From Drosophila miranda (Eukaryota; Arthropoda; Insecta; Diptera; Drosophilidae): a DNA stretch of 64,000 nt. Shown here piece by piece: positions 51,101 to 62,013 of this stretch. The notes under the pieces are model-generated. The model did not search any database and was not told the origin of the DNA. It saw only the letters and a program-made list of their open reading frames with translations. Position numbers and translations under genes: made by a program. Location of the stretch: contig NC_046676.1 of assembly GCF_003369915.1 (NCBI RefSeq), positions 23,002,001 to 23,066,000 of the forward strand, read 5' to 3'. Position 1 is the stretch's first letter. Each line of letters begins with the position of its first letter.

Positions 51101-52210
51101 TCATTTTTATACCCAAAAGGAACAAATCAATTTGCACTGGCTACGCAGCGCCCGACGTCACGCTCAGACTGATTTTCTGTCTCTCTCGCACGCACTCTTT
51201 GTCGTGTCGTTTAATATTAGCGGCGTCTGCCGGAGGAGAGCCATACTAACTAAGTATCGGGTATAACTGTAGAGTTTCGGTGTCCGCAGCAACTCACAAC
51301 GTTCCCCCTCGTTTTTGCTTGCTTTTTGTCCAGGCGATGACCTTGTATCATCTTGTTTGCAGGATGCCTTTTTGAAAAGTTTTTGGACAGCGTCAAGTAC
51401 ATTTTCACGGGAAAGTGCGACCTACCACCCGAAGTGTTGGATGTTTTCACACTGATTGTAGAGCGCTACATGGACTCGATGAATCTGGACTCGAGGCTGT
51501 TTGAGCGCTACACAGAGGTGGTGGCCGTTTTGCATCCGAATGCCATCGACGGGCTGACCACGCCCGCCAATTGGTGGGAGACGCCCATAGGCAAGCTAAA
51601 AAAGGCCACCATCATCCGATGCTATCTGGTGCTGTATAACGAGAAGTTGCCCAACCCACTCAAATGGCTGACGCCCATTATTGATGCCTACGAGAAGCGC
51701 ACGGAGGAGCGCTCCTTCTTCTATCGCCACTTGGCTGCCACTCTGTATGCCTTTGGAAGCGATGAACATGCCTGTAACTGGATCATGGAAATATTCCTGG
51801 AGATCCAGATGCTGCTGGCCGAGGCCTCCAACAAGGAGAAGGTTAACAGGGCACTCTATCTGCTGGACATCTTTGTTCTGGCCGTGGATGTGCTCTCCGG
51901 CTGTGCCGTGCTGCTGGGCAGTGTCGATGTGGTGGCCACAGACGATAAGCAGCGACTCAATCTCTTTCCCGAGAGCTTGCAGTATCTGTGCGACCACATA
52001 TTCTGGAAGGACCATGAAGCAACGGTGAGTGAAAAAGACTCAACTATATGCCACTTTCTTGATCATTTTTGTATCGACTTTCAGGTCTATGAATTCCTAT
52101 TTAATCTATATAAGCACAGCTCCATGCCGTCGGACTATGCAGACGTTCCCGGAACAAACCATACTTCGACCACAAAGGTGTCTGGACCAAATACGTAGGC
52201 CTGCGTAAAT
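48155..52210 (+). pseudogene. U5: truncated focadhesin-like copy, long unit
   Basis: Exon 3 remnant 48,155-48,982, exon 4 49,043-49,254, exon 5 49,317-50,389, exon 6 51,363-52,024 and exon 7 52,085 onward. Exons 3-6 are open. Exon 7 is present but has lost 22 bp near 52,146, which shifts the frame and gives a stop at 52,198. Missense changes seen only here include F to C in the IVFVV segment and D to Y in HPDIA. The 3' flank with promoter and exon 1 of the downstream gene is retained after it. Confidence 0.85.
50406..51313. mobile_element. mini-me/DINE-1-like element (U5)
   Basis: Near full-length, with the ~22-bp deletion of U4-U7. It shares ACTAACTAAG and GAGTTTCGG near the 3' end with U7 only, linking the 3' halves of those two long units. 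Confidence 0.7.
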
Positions 52211-52444
52211 GAACACGACGAACACACCGCATTTAACACTCCAACCCACGCCTAAAGTGCAGTTACTGGTTAACGATCACCGAATACCGTCAATGTTAGT
52301 CATCTTTTGATAGCAAACGCATTCTTTGTTATTTATATGTGTTTAAAGAACATTAAATGAATTTTTGCGCACAGTATTTGAATTTAAATGTTTCCAGTGC
52401 GGTTATCGCACAAAAATACCATACGACAGCTCGATAGTCGATAG

Positions 52445-52568
52445 TATCGATAGTCAAACTTGAATTCGTCAGTATATAAATGGTATATTTTATAAATTAA
52501 ACTATATATTTTAGTATATTTCTGAGGGTTGGACGTTATATTTTAACGATAAATCCGCGGTCACACTG
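52445..52568 (+). promoter_or_regulatory. Duplicated housekeeping promoter (U5)
   Basis: DRE TATCGATA at 52,445-52,452 and motif 1 CGGTCACACTG at 52,558-52,568. The motif 1 site matches the consensus exactly, unlike U1's. It is positioned to drive transcription into U6. Confidence 0.65.
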
Positions 52569-52736
52569 ATATCAATATTTTTAATATATTTATTAAAAAA
52601 AATGCAGATAAATTAAAAAAAGTGTAATTAAAACGTATTATCAGTGCGTGTCACGTGCTGCAATCCCGATCGGCTGTGAAGCAACCTTGAAGCTATTATA
52701 CCACGGATACTGGGAGACTCGAGCAAAACGTAAACA

Positions 52737-52760
52737 ATGGACGATATCAAGCTGGCGAAG
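52737..52760 (+). CDS. Duplicated first exon MDDIKLAK (U5)
   Basis: Identical eight codons with donor AAG|GTATGT. Splicing to the acceptor before 52,996 would give the same out-of-frame chimera as in U1/U2, ending at 53,145. Its own gene body is absent. Confidence 0.5.
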
Positions 52761-53023
52761 GTATGTATGTTTATGGCTTACTCAACTTCAATCAGTGTTG
52801 TTTGCTAAACAGTCATTGTAAGTTCGAGGACAGTAACATTGTCCAATCTAAATCCTGGACAAGAGTTGTGAGTCATGCAGCAATGCTTTTTTTGCTTCAC
52901 CTTCTGCTCGGGCTATTCAAAATCGATGGTCAACCTGGGCGGGCATCAAAGGAAGGACCGGCACAGTACCAAGGGCTCTCTCCCTAATGCCGCAGGACAC
53001 ACAAATCATGTATATTAATATAT

Positions 53024-56000
53024 ACCAGCATCCTGGTGATCGAGGCCATCGATTACTTCCTGCAGCAGTCGGATCATGCCCAGTCCATCGATCTGTGCAT
53101 CTACCAGGCTTGCCTGATCAAACAGCTGGCCAACTACGGCATTGATCCTCGTCCCAGTCTGCAGTGCTTGCTTCGCGTATTGCTTGCGACTCGGGAGCAT
53201 ACGCGGAATCACTACCATGTGCTCTTGGTTCTGCTGGCGGAAGTGCTGCACGTCTTGTCCCCCTTCTACTTGGCCGACTTGCTGCGGATCATTGTCTTCG
53301 TGGTCGTGCAGGAGCGCTGTGGCCATGAATACATTCTGAACATGTGTCTGGATGGCATCATTCAGTGGATGTCTCAGACTGCATTCATACACGCCGAGGG
53401 GCTGGCTCTGGCTAACCAGATAGTGCAGCGTGTGCTCGACCTCCAACAGTCGGATGGGGGCGAGCGGATATCCACCAAGCAACTGAAGCCGGCCCACATG
53501 CGCAACTATCATCCGGACATTGCGATTGCATTTGATCTGGCCAATCTTGTGGAGTCGTTCGATGCCTCCGAGAATCAGGATGTTTTCGCCTTTGTCGACG
53601 CCCTAAATGTCAAGTCAAACACGGTCTTCTGCCAGCGCCTCCATCTCTTCTTGCGCGCCCTCTTTCTGTCCCGACAACCGCCCGTTGACTGCTGGTTCAA
53701 GATCTACTAGGTGATTCTGCAGACCATTAAGGTAAACGAGGGCATCGCCTACGACTTCCTCATGACCTACATCTTCAAGCTGGCCCACGAGAACAATCCT
53801 GAGCTGCAACTGGAGTTGCTTCAAGGTCTGCCCCATTTTGCCGTATCCAAGGTGAGCTCTCAAATGAACATCACTTGAATCTTCCACTGAAACATGTCCC
53901 GTTTTGCGAAGGACAACGTGCCCATGATTCTGAACACCATTAGAATTTTGTCCACAGAGAATGGTACCTTCTGTGTGGACCTGTATCTACGACTGTGGCG
54001 CGTGGAGTCGCGCACCTATCCCTTCCTGCTGAAGCAAGTGGCTCAACCGCTGCCGGAGGGCGATAAGCGCTGGGAGCTTCCAGTAGCCCGAGCACATGCC
54101 ATGCGGGAAATCTGCCAGGAAAAGTAGCCCACAAATTTATACCGATCTTGTATCCTTTTTCTAATCTTATACCCATCTTTTGCAGGCCAACATTGCATGG
54201 ATCGGAGCTGCTACCTCACCTTAGCAATACGTTAAACAGCTGCACCGATGAATCGGGGGATCTGGCTACGTCTCTGGCGTTGGATGCTCTTTATGCCTTG
54301 TGTGACAGCCACACTGTCAATATTGCTTCCACCTGGCACGCTCTGGGCAGCAAGTTTCGCGGCGAACAGCGTCCACAGACCCTTAGGTCTCTGTACCATT
54401 TCTTTGGCTTGGTTCCGCTGCTGCAGACACCCACACTGGAGTACGAGAAAGTTGCGGATGATGCCCTAGAGCAGCTGTGGCAGGCCATCAGTCGACCGGG
54501 AACAGATGCGGCACAGGTTCGCAATGCTCTGGCAGCCCTAAAGAGCTATGAGCCAGGAAGCACGCTCAACCTGCGGCACATTCCGGCTCAGTTTCGTTTT
54601 GAGATTGTCGGTGGAGCAGTGGGAGGACTTAGTGGCCGAGAGGTGGTGGATCTGCTGGAAGAGACCGTCCCCGGCGAGGTGTGGGTGCAGCTACTACAGA
54701 AGATTCGCCCGGAATGTGGAGATGCAGCAGCTGATCTGATTTCCCATCACATAAGCAACGAAATAAACGGCTTTCGGAGCGGAGTCTACCGCCTGCCCGA
54801 GGGCAAGCCGGAGCCACGCAAGCTAGTGGGTTTGTTCGGGACCCTCCCGCTCCGTGCAGTAACCAACTACATGGTGAGCCAGGCCCGCTTCGGAGACTAC
54901 GTGTCAGAGCCCTATGCAGGGACCTTTCCCCTTAGGGCGCTGTCCAATAAATTTCCCAAGCCGATACCACCGCTCGATTGGAGCTGCTTGACGAGCTTCT
55001 TTCACCTATCCTTCGATGCAAGGAAGTACTGCATCATGATAGCCAAGAATCAGGCGTCGAGCTCAGGCACAGCGAAGCGTTTGCTAGAGAACTTCCTGGT
55101 AGAATTCGAGCCTGATTGCTTCGAGGAGGATCTGCTGTTACTGTTCTCACTGCTACCGGAGATCGCCAGCAACGTGGGCCTTCAGATCATAAAGAACTTT
55201 GCCGAGAAAGTGGCTGTCTATTGCTTCAAAGAGTCACAGATAAACGACTTTGTCGAGGGTGAGTTTACACTTTTTATACCCGATACTCAAAATGAGTATT
55301 GGAGTATATTAGATTTTTGGTAAAAGTGGATGTGTGTAACGTCCAGAAGGAATCGTTTCCGACCCCATAAAGTATATATATTCTTGATCAGCATCAATAA
55401 CCGAGTCGATTGAGCCCTGTCTGTCTGTCCGTCCCCTTCAGCGCTTAGTGCTCAAAGACTATAAGAGCTAGAGCAACGTTGTTTTGGATCCAGACAAAAA
55501 TATTTCAAAACTTCGCCCCGCCCACTTCCGCCCCCACAAAGGACGAAAATCTGTGGCATCCACATTTTTAAAGATACGATAAAACCGCAGAATCGTAGAG
55601 GATGACTATATGTTCTAGAGTGTAAAATCTCAACCAGATCGTATAATTATTATAGCCAGAATCAAGAAAACAATTTCATTCTTTCTCGCTCTGTTTCATG
55701 TACGAAAATCTGGGGCATCCACAAATCTCAGAGACTATTAAGGCTAGAGTAACCAAATTTGGTATCCGCACTTCTGTTAGATCTCACTATAAAACGTATA
55801 TCTCAGAATTTCGCCCCACCCCCTTCCGCCCCCACAAAGGACGAAAATCTGTTTTTATACCCAAAAGGAACAAATCAATTTGCACTGGCTACGCAGCGCC
55901 CGACGTCACGCTCAGACTGATTTTCTGTCTCTCTCGCACGCACTCTTTGTCGTGTCGTTTAATATTAGCGGCGTCTGCCGGAGGAGAGCCATACTGACTA

Positions 56001-57118
56001 AGTATCGGGTATAACTGTAGAGTTGCGGTGTCCGCAGCAACTCACAACGTTCCCCCTCGTTTTTGCTTGCTTTTTGTCCAGGCGATGACCTTGTATCATC
56101 TTGTTTGCAGGATGCCTTTTTGAAAAGTTTTTGGACAGCGTCAAGTACATTTTCACGGGAAAGTGCGACCTACCCGAAGTGTTGGATGTTTTCACACTGA
56201 TTGTAGAGCGCTACATGGACTCGATGAATCTGGACTCGAGGCTGTTTGAGCGCTACACAGAGGTGGTGGCCGTTTTTCATCCGAATGCCATCGACGGGCT
56301 GACCACGCCCGCCAATTGGTGGGAGACGCCCATAGGCAAGCTAAAAAAGGCCACCATCATCCGATGCTATCTGGTGCTGTATAACGAGAAGTTGCCCAAC
56401 CCACTCAAATGGCTGACGCCCATTAGTGATGCCTACGAGAAGCGCACGGAGGAGCGCTCCTTCTTCTATCGCCACTTGGCTGCCACTCTGTATGCCTTTG
56501 GAAGCGATGAACATGCCTGTAACTGGATCATGGAAATATTCCTGGAGATCCAGATGCTGCTGGCCGAGGCCTCCAACAAGGAGAAGGTTAACAGGGCACT
56601 CTATCTGCTGGACATCTTTGTTCTGGCCGTGGATGTGCTCTCCGGCTGTGCCGTGCTGCTGGGCAGTGTCGATGTGGTGGCCACAGACGATAAGCAGCGA
56701 CTCAATCTCTTTCCCGAGAGCTTGCAGTATCTGTGCGACCACATATTCTGAAAGGACCATGAAGCAAAGGTGAGTGAAGAAGACTCAACTATATGCCACT
56801 TTCTTGATCATTTTTGTATCGACTTTCAGGTCTATGAATTCCTATTTAATCTATATATGTATGTTTATGGCTTACTCAACTTCAATCTGTGTTGTTTGCT
56901 AAACAGTCATTGTAAGTTCGAGGACAGTAACATTGTCCAATCTAAATCCTGGACAAGAGTTGTGAGTCATGCAGCAATGCTTTTTTTTGCTTCACCTTCT
57001 GCTCGGGCTATTCAAAATCGATGGTCAACCTGGGCGGGCATCAAAGAAAGGACCGGCACAGCACCAAGGGCTCTCTCCCTAATGCCGCAGGACACACAAA
57101 TCATGTATATTAATATAT
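53024..57118 (+). pseudogene. U6: truncated focadhesin-like copy with TAG in exon 3, short unit
   Basis: Exon 3 remnant 53,024-53,851 with GAG to TAG at 53,708 (residue 457 of the intact protein), exon 4 53,912-54,123, exon 5 54,186-55,258 (open), exon 6 56,111-56,769 with a 3-bp deletion near 56,172 and TGA at 56,749, then the exon 7 stub from 56,830 fused to downstream intron DNA. It sits directly behind the promoter and exon 1 of U5. The TAG is shared with U8. Confidence 0.85.
55275..56061. mobile_element. mini-me/DINE-1-like element with internal deletions (U6)
   Basis: It shows a shortened GTCY microsatellite, loss of an AAAAA-rich 6-7 bp segment before CGCAGAATCG, and a deletion of about 120 bp joining AATCTGTT to TTTATACCC (near 55,853). 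Ends are intact. Confidence 0.7.
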
Positions 57119-60100
57119 ACCAGCATCCTGGTGATCGAGGCCATCGATTACTTCCTGCAGCAGTCGGATCATGCCCAGTCCATCGATCTGTGCATCTACC
57201 AGGCTTGCCTGATCAAACAGCTGGCCAACTACGGCATTGATCCTCGTCCCAGTCTGCAGTGCTTGCTTCGCGTATTGCATGCGACTCGGGAGCATACGCG
57301 GAATCACTACCATGTGCTCTTGGTTCTGCTGGCGGAAGTGCTGCACGTCTTGTCCCCCTTCTACTTGGCCGACTTGCTGCGGATCATTGTCTTCGTGGTC
57401 GTGCAGGAGTGCTGTGGCCATGAATACATTCTGAACATGTGTCTGGATGGCATCATTCAGTGGATGTCTCAGACTGCATTCATACACGCCGAGGGGCTGG
57501 CTCTGGCTAACCAGATAGTGCAGCGTGTGCTCCACCTCCAACAGTCGGATGAGGGCGAGCGGATATCCACCAAGCAACTGAAGCCGGCCCACATGCGCAA
57601 CTATCATCCGGACATTGCGATTGCATTTGATCTGGCCAATCTTGTGGAGTCGTTCGATGCCTCCGAGAATCAGGATGTTTTCGCCTTTGTCGACGCCCTA
57701 AATGTCAAGTCAAACACGGTCTTCTGCCAGCGCCTCCATCTCTTCTTGCGCGCCCTCTTTCTGTCCCGACAACCGCCCGTTGACTGCTGGTTCAAGATCT
57801 ACGAGGTGATTCTGCAGACCATTAAGGTAAACGAGGGCATCGCCTACGACTTCCTCATGACCTACATCTTCAAGCTGGCCCACGAGAACAATCCTGAGCT
57901 GCAACTGGAGTTGCTTCGAGGTCTGCCCCATTTTGCCGTATCCAAGGTGAGCTCTCAAATGAACATCACTTGAATCTTCCACTGAAACATGTCCCGTTTT
58001 GCGAAGGACAACGTGCCCATGATTCTGAACACCATTCGAAATCTGTCCACCGAGAATGGTACCTTCTGTGTGGACCTGTATCTACGACTGTGGCGCGTGG
58101 AGTCGCGCACCTATCCCTTCCTGCTGAAGCAAGTGGCTCAACCGCTGCCGGAGGGCGATAAGCGCTGGGAGCTTCAAGTAGCCCGAGCACATGCCATGCG
58201 GGAAATCTGCCAGGAAAAGTAGCCCACAAATTTATACCGATCTTGTATCCTTTTTCTAATCTTATACCCATCTTTTGCAGGCCAACATTGCATGGATCGG
58301 AGCTGCTACCTCACCTTAGCAATACGTTAAACAGCTGCACCGATGAATCGGGGGATCTGGCTACGTCTCTGGCGTTGGATGCTCTTTATGCCTTGTGTGA
58401 CAGCCACACTGTCAATATTGCTTCCACCTGGCACGCTCTGGGCAGCAAGTTTCGCGGCGAACAGCGTCCACAGACCCTTAGGTCTCTGTACCATTTCTTT
58501 GGCTTGGTTCCGCTGCTGCAGACACCCACACTGGAGTACGAGAAAGTTGCGGATGATGCCCTAGAGCAGCTGTGGCAGGCCATCAGTCGACCGGGAACAG
58601 ATGCGGCACAGGTTCGCAATGCTCTGGCAGCCCTAAAAAGCTATGAGCCAGGAAGCACGCTCAACCTGCGGCACATTCCGGCTCAGTTTCGTTTTGAGAT
58701 TGTCGGTGGAGCAGTGGGAGGACTTAGTGGCCGAGAGGTGGTGGATCTGCTGGAAGAGACCGTCCCCGGCGAGGTGTGGGTGCAGCTACTACAGAAGATT
58801 CGCCCGGAATGTGGAGATGCAGCAGCTGATCTGATTTCCCATCACATAAGCAACGAAATAAACGGCTTTCGGAGCGGAGTCTACCGCCTGCCCGAGGGCA
58901 AGCCGGAGCCACGCAAGCTAGTGGGTTTGTTCGGGACCCTCCCGCTCCGTGCAGTAACCAACTACATGGTGAGCCAGGCCCGCTTCGGAGACTACGTGTC
59001 AGAGCCCTATGCAGGGACCTTTCCCCTTAGGGCGCTGTCCAATAAATTTCCCAAGCCGATACCACCGCTCGATTGGAGCTGCTTGACGAGCTTCTTTCAC
59101 CTATCCTTCGATGCAAGGAAGTACTGCATCATGATAGCCAAGAATCAGGCGTCGAGCTCAGGCACAGCGAAGCGTTTGCTAGAGAACTTCCTGGTAGAAT
59201 TCGAGCCTAATTGCTTCGAGGAGGATCTGCTGTTACTGTTCTCACTGCTACCGGAGATCGCCAGCAACGTGGGCCTTCAGATCATAAAGAACTTTGCCGA
59301 GAAAGTGGCTGTCTATTGCTTCAAAGAGTCACAGATAAACGACTTTGTCGAGGGTGAGTTTACACTTTTTATACCCGATACTCAAAATGAGTATTGGAGT
59401 ATATTAGATTTTTGGTAAAAGTGGATGTGTGTAACGTCCAGAAGGAATCGTTTCCGACCCCATAAAGTATATATATTCTTGATCAGCATCAATAACCGAG
59501 TCGATTGAGCCCTGTCTGTCTGTCCGTCCGTCCGTCTGTCCGTCCCCTTCAGCGCTTATTGCTCAAAGACTATAAGAGCTAGAGCAACGTTGTTTTGGAT
59601 CCAGACAAAAATATTTCAAAACTTCGCCCCGCCCACTTCCGCCCCCACAAAGGACGAAAATCTGTGGCATCCACATTTTTAAAGATACGATAAAACCAAA
59701 AACGCAGAATCGTAGAGGATGACTATATGTTCTAGAGTGTAAAATCTCAACCAGATCGTATAATTATTATAGCCAGAATCAAGAAAACAATTTCATTCTT
59801 TCTCGCTCTGTTTCATGTACGAAAATCTGGGGCATCCACAAATCTCAGAGACTATTAAGGCTAGAGTAACCAAATTTGGTATCCGCACTTCTGTTAGATC
59901 TCACTATAAAACGTATATCTCAGAATTTCGCCCCACCCCCTTCCGCCCCCACAAAGGACGAAAATCTGTTGCATCCACAATATTGCAGATTCGAGAAAAC
60001 TAAAAACGCAGAATCATAGATAATGACCATATCTATCAGATTGCTGAATCTGGATCAGATCGGATCATTTTTATACCCAAAAGGAACAAATCAATTTGCA

Positions 60101-61201
60101 CTGGCTACGCAGCGCCCGACGTCACGCTCAGACTGATTTTCTGTCTCTCTCGCACGCACTCTTTGTCGTGTCGTTTAATATTAGCGGCGTCTGCCGGAGG
60201 AGAGCCATACTAACTAAGTATCGGGTATAACTGTAGAGTTTCGGTGTCCGCAGCAACTCACAACGTTCCCCCTCGTTTTTGCTTGCTTTTTGTCCAGGCG
60301 ATGACCTTGTATCATCTTGTTTGCAGGATGCCTTTTTGAAAAGTTTTTGGACAGCGTCAAGTACATTTTCACGGGAAAGTGCGACCTACCACCCGAAGTG
60401 TTGGATGTTTTCACACTGATTGTAGAGCGCTACATGGACTCGATGAATCTGGACTCGAGGCTGTTTGAGCGCTACACAGAGGTGGTGGCCGTTTTGCATC
60501 CGAATGCCATCGACGGGCTGACCACGCCCGCCAATTGGTGGGAGACGCCCATAGGCAAGCTAAAAAAGGCCACCATCATCCGATGCTATCTGGTGCTGTA
60601 TAACGAGAAGTTGCCCAACCCACTCAAATGGCTGACGCCCATTATTGATGCCTACGAGAAGCGCACGGAGGAGCGCTCCTTCTTCTATCGCCACTTGGCT
60701 GCCACTCTGTATGCCTTTGGAAGCGATGAACATGCCTGTAACTGGATCATGGAAATATTCCTGGAGATCCAGATGCTGCTGGCCGAGGCCTCCAACAAGG
60801 AGAAGGTTAACAGGGCACTCTATCTGCTGGACATCTTTGTTCTGGCCGTGGATGTGCTCTCCGGCTGTGCCGTGCTGCTGGGCAGTGTCGATGTGGTGGC
60901 CACAGACGATAAGCAACTCAATCTCAATCTCTTTCCCGAGAGCTTGCAGTATCTGTGCGACCACATATTCTGAAAGGACCATGAAGCAAAGGTGAGTGAA
61001 GAAGACTCAACTATATGCCACTTTCTTGATCATTTTTGTATCGACTTTCAGGTCTATGAATTCCTATTTAATCTATATAAGCACAGCTCCATGCCGTCGG
61101 ACTATGCAGACGTATTCAAGGAGGCAATCATTTGTTCCCGGAACAAACCATACTTCGACCACAAAGGTGTCTGGACCAAATACGTTGGCCAGCGTAAATG
61201 A
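57119..61201 (+). pseudogene. U7: truncated focadhesin-like copy, long unit with full exon 7
   Basis: Exon 3 remnant 57,119-57,946, exon 4 58,007-58,218, exon 5 58,281-59,353, exon 6 60,327-60,991 and exon 7 61,062-61,201. Exon 6 has a local change that adds one codon near 60,915 (QR replaced by QLN) and the TGA at 60,971. Exon 7 is complete and open, ending YVGQRK rather than YVGLRK. The TGA still removes the last ~55 residues. No promoter lies immediately upstream because U6 lost it. Confidence 0.85.
59370..60277. mobile_element. mini-me/DINE-1-like element (U7)
   Basis: Near full-length, same ~22-bp deletion as U4-U6, and the ACTAACTAAG/GAGTTTCGG variants shared with U5. Confidence 0.7.
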
Positions 61202-61433
61202 ACACGACGAACACACCGCATTTAACACTCCAACCCACGCCTAAAGTGCAGTTACTGGTTAACGATCACCGAATACCGTCAATGTTAGTCATCTTTTGAT
61301 AGCAAACGCATTCTTTGTTATTTATATGTGTTTAAAGAACATTAAATGCATTTTTGCGCACAGTATTTGAATTTAAATGTTTCCAGTGCGGTTATCGCAC
61401 AAAAATACCATACGACAGCTCGATAGTCGATAG

Positions 61434-61557
61434 TATCGATAGTCAAACTTGAATTCGTCAGTATATAAATGGTATATTTTATAAATTAAACGATATATTT
61501 TAGTATATTTCTGAGGGTTGGACGGTATATTTTAACGATAAATCCGCGGTCACACTG
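61434..61557 (+). promoter_or_regulatory. Duplicated housekeeping promoter (U7)
   Basis: DRE TATCGATA at 61,434-61,441, a motif 6 site TTTAGTATATTT at about 61,499-61,510, and an exact motif 1 at 61,547-61,557. It faces U8. Confidence 0.65.
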
Positions 61558-61726
61558 ATATCAATATTTTTAATATATTTATTAAAAAAAAATGCAGATA
61601 AATTAAAAAAAGTGTAATTAAAACGTATTATCAGTGCGTGTCACGTGCTGCAATCCCGATCGGCTGTGAAGCAACCTTGAAGCTATTATACCACGGATAC
61701 TGGGAGACTCGAGCAAAACGTAAACA

Positions 61727-61750
61727 ATGGACGATATCAAGCTGGCGAAG
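61727..61750 (+). CDS. Duplicated first exon MDDIKLAK (U7)
   Basis: Same eight codons and donor as in U1 and U5. Splicing to the acceptor before 61,986 gives the out-of-frame chimera ending at 62,135. Confidence 0.5.
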
Positions 61751-62013
61751 GTATGTATGTTTATGGCTTACTCAACTTCAATCAGTGTTGTTTGCTAAAC
61801 AGTCATTGTAAGTTCGAGGACAGTAACATTGTCCAATCTAAATCCTGGACAAGAGTTGTGAGTCATGCAGCAATGCTTTTTTTGCTTCACCTTCTGCTCG
61901 GGCTATTCAAAATCGATGGTCAACCTGGGCGGGCATCAAAGGAAGGACCGGCACAGCACCAAGGGCTCTCTCCCTAATGCCGCAGGACACACAAATCATG
62001 TATATTAATATAT

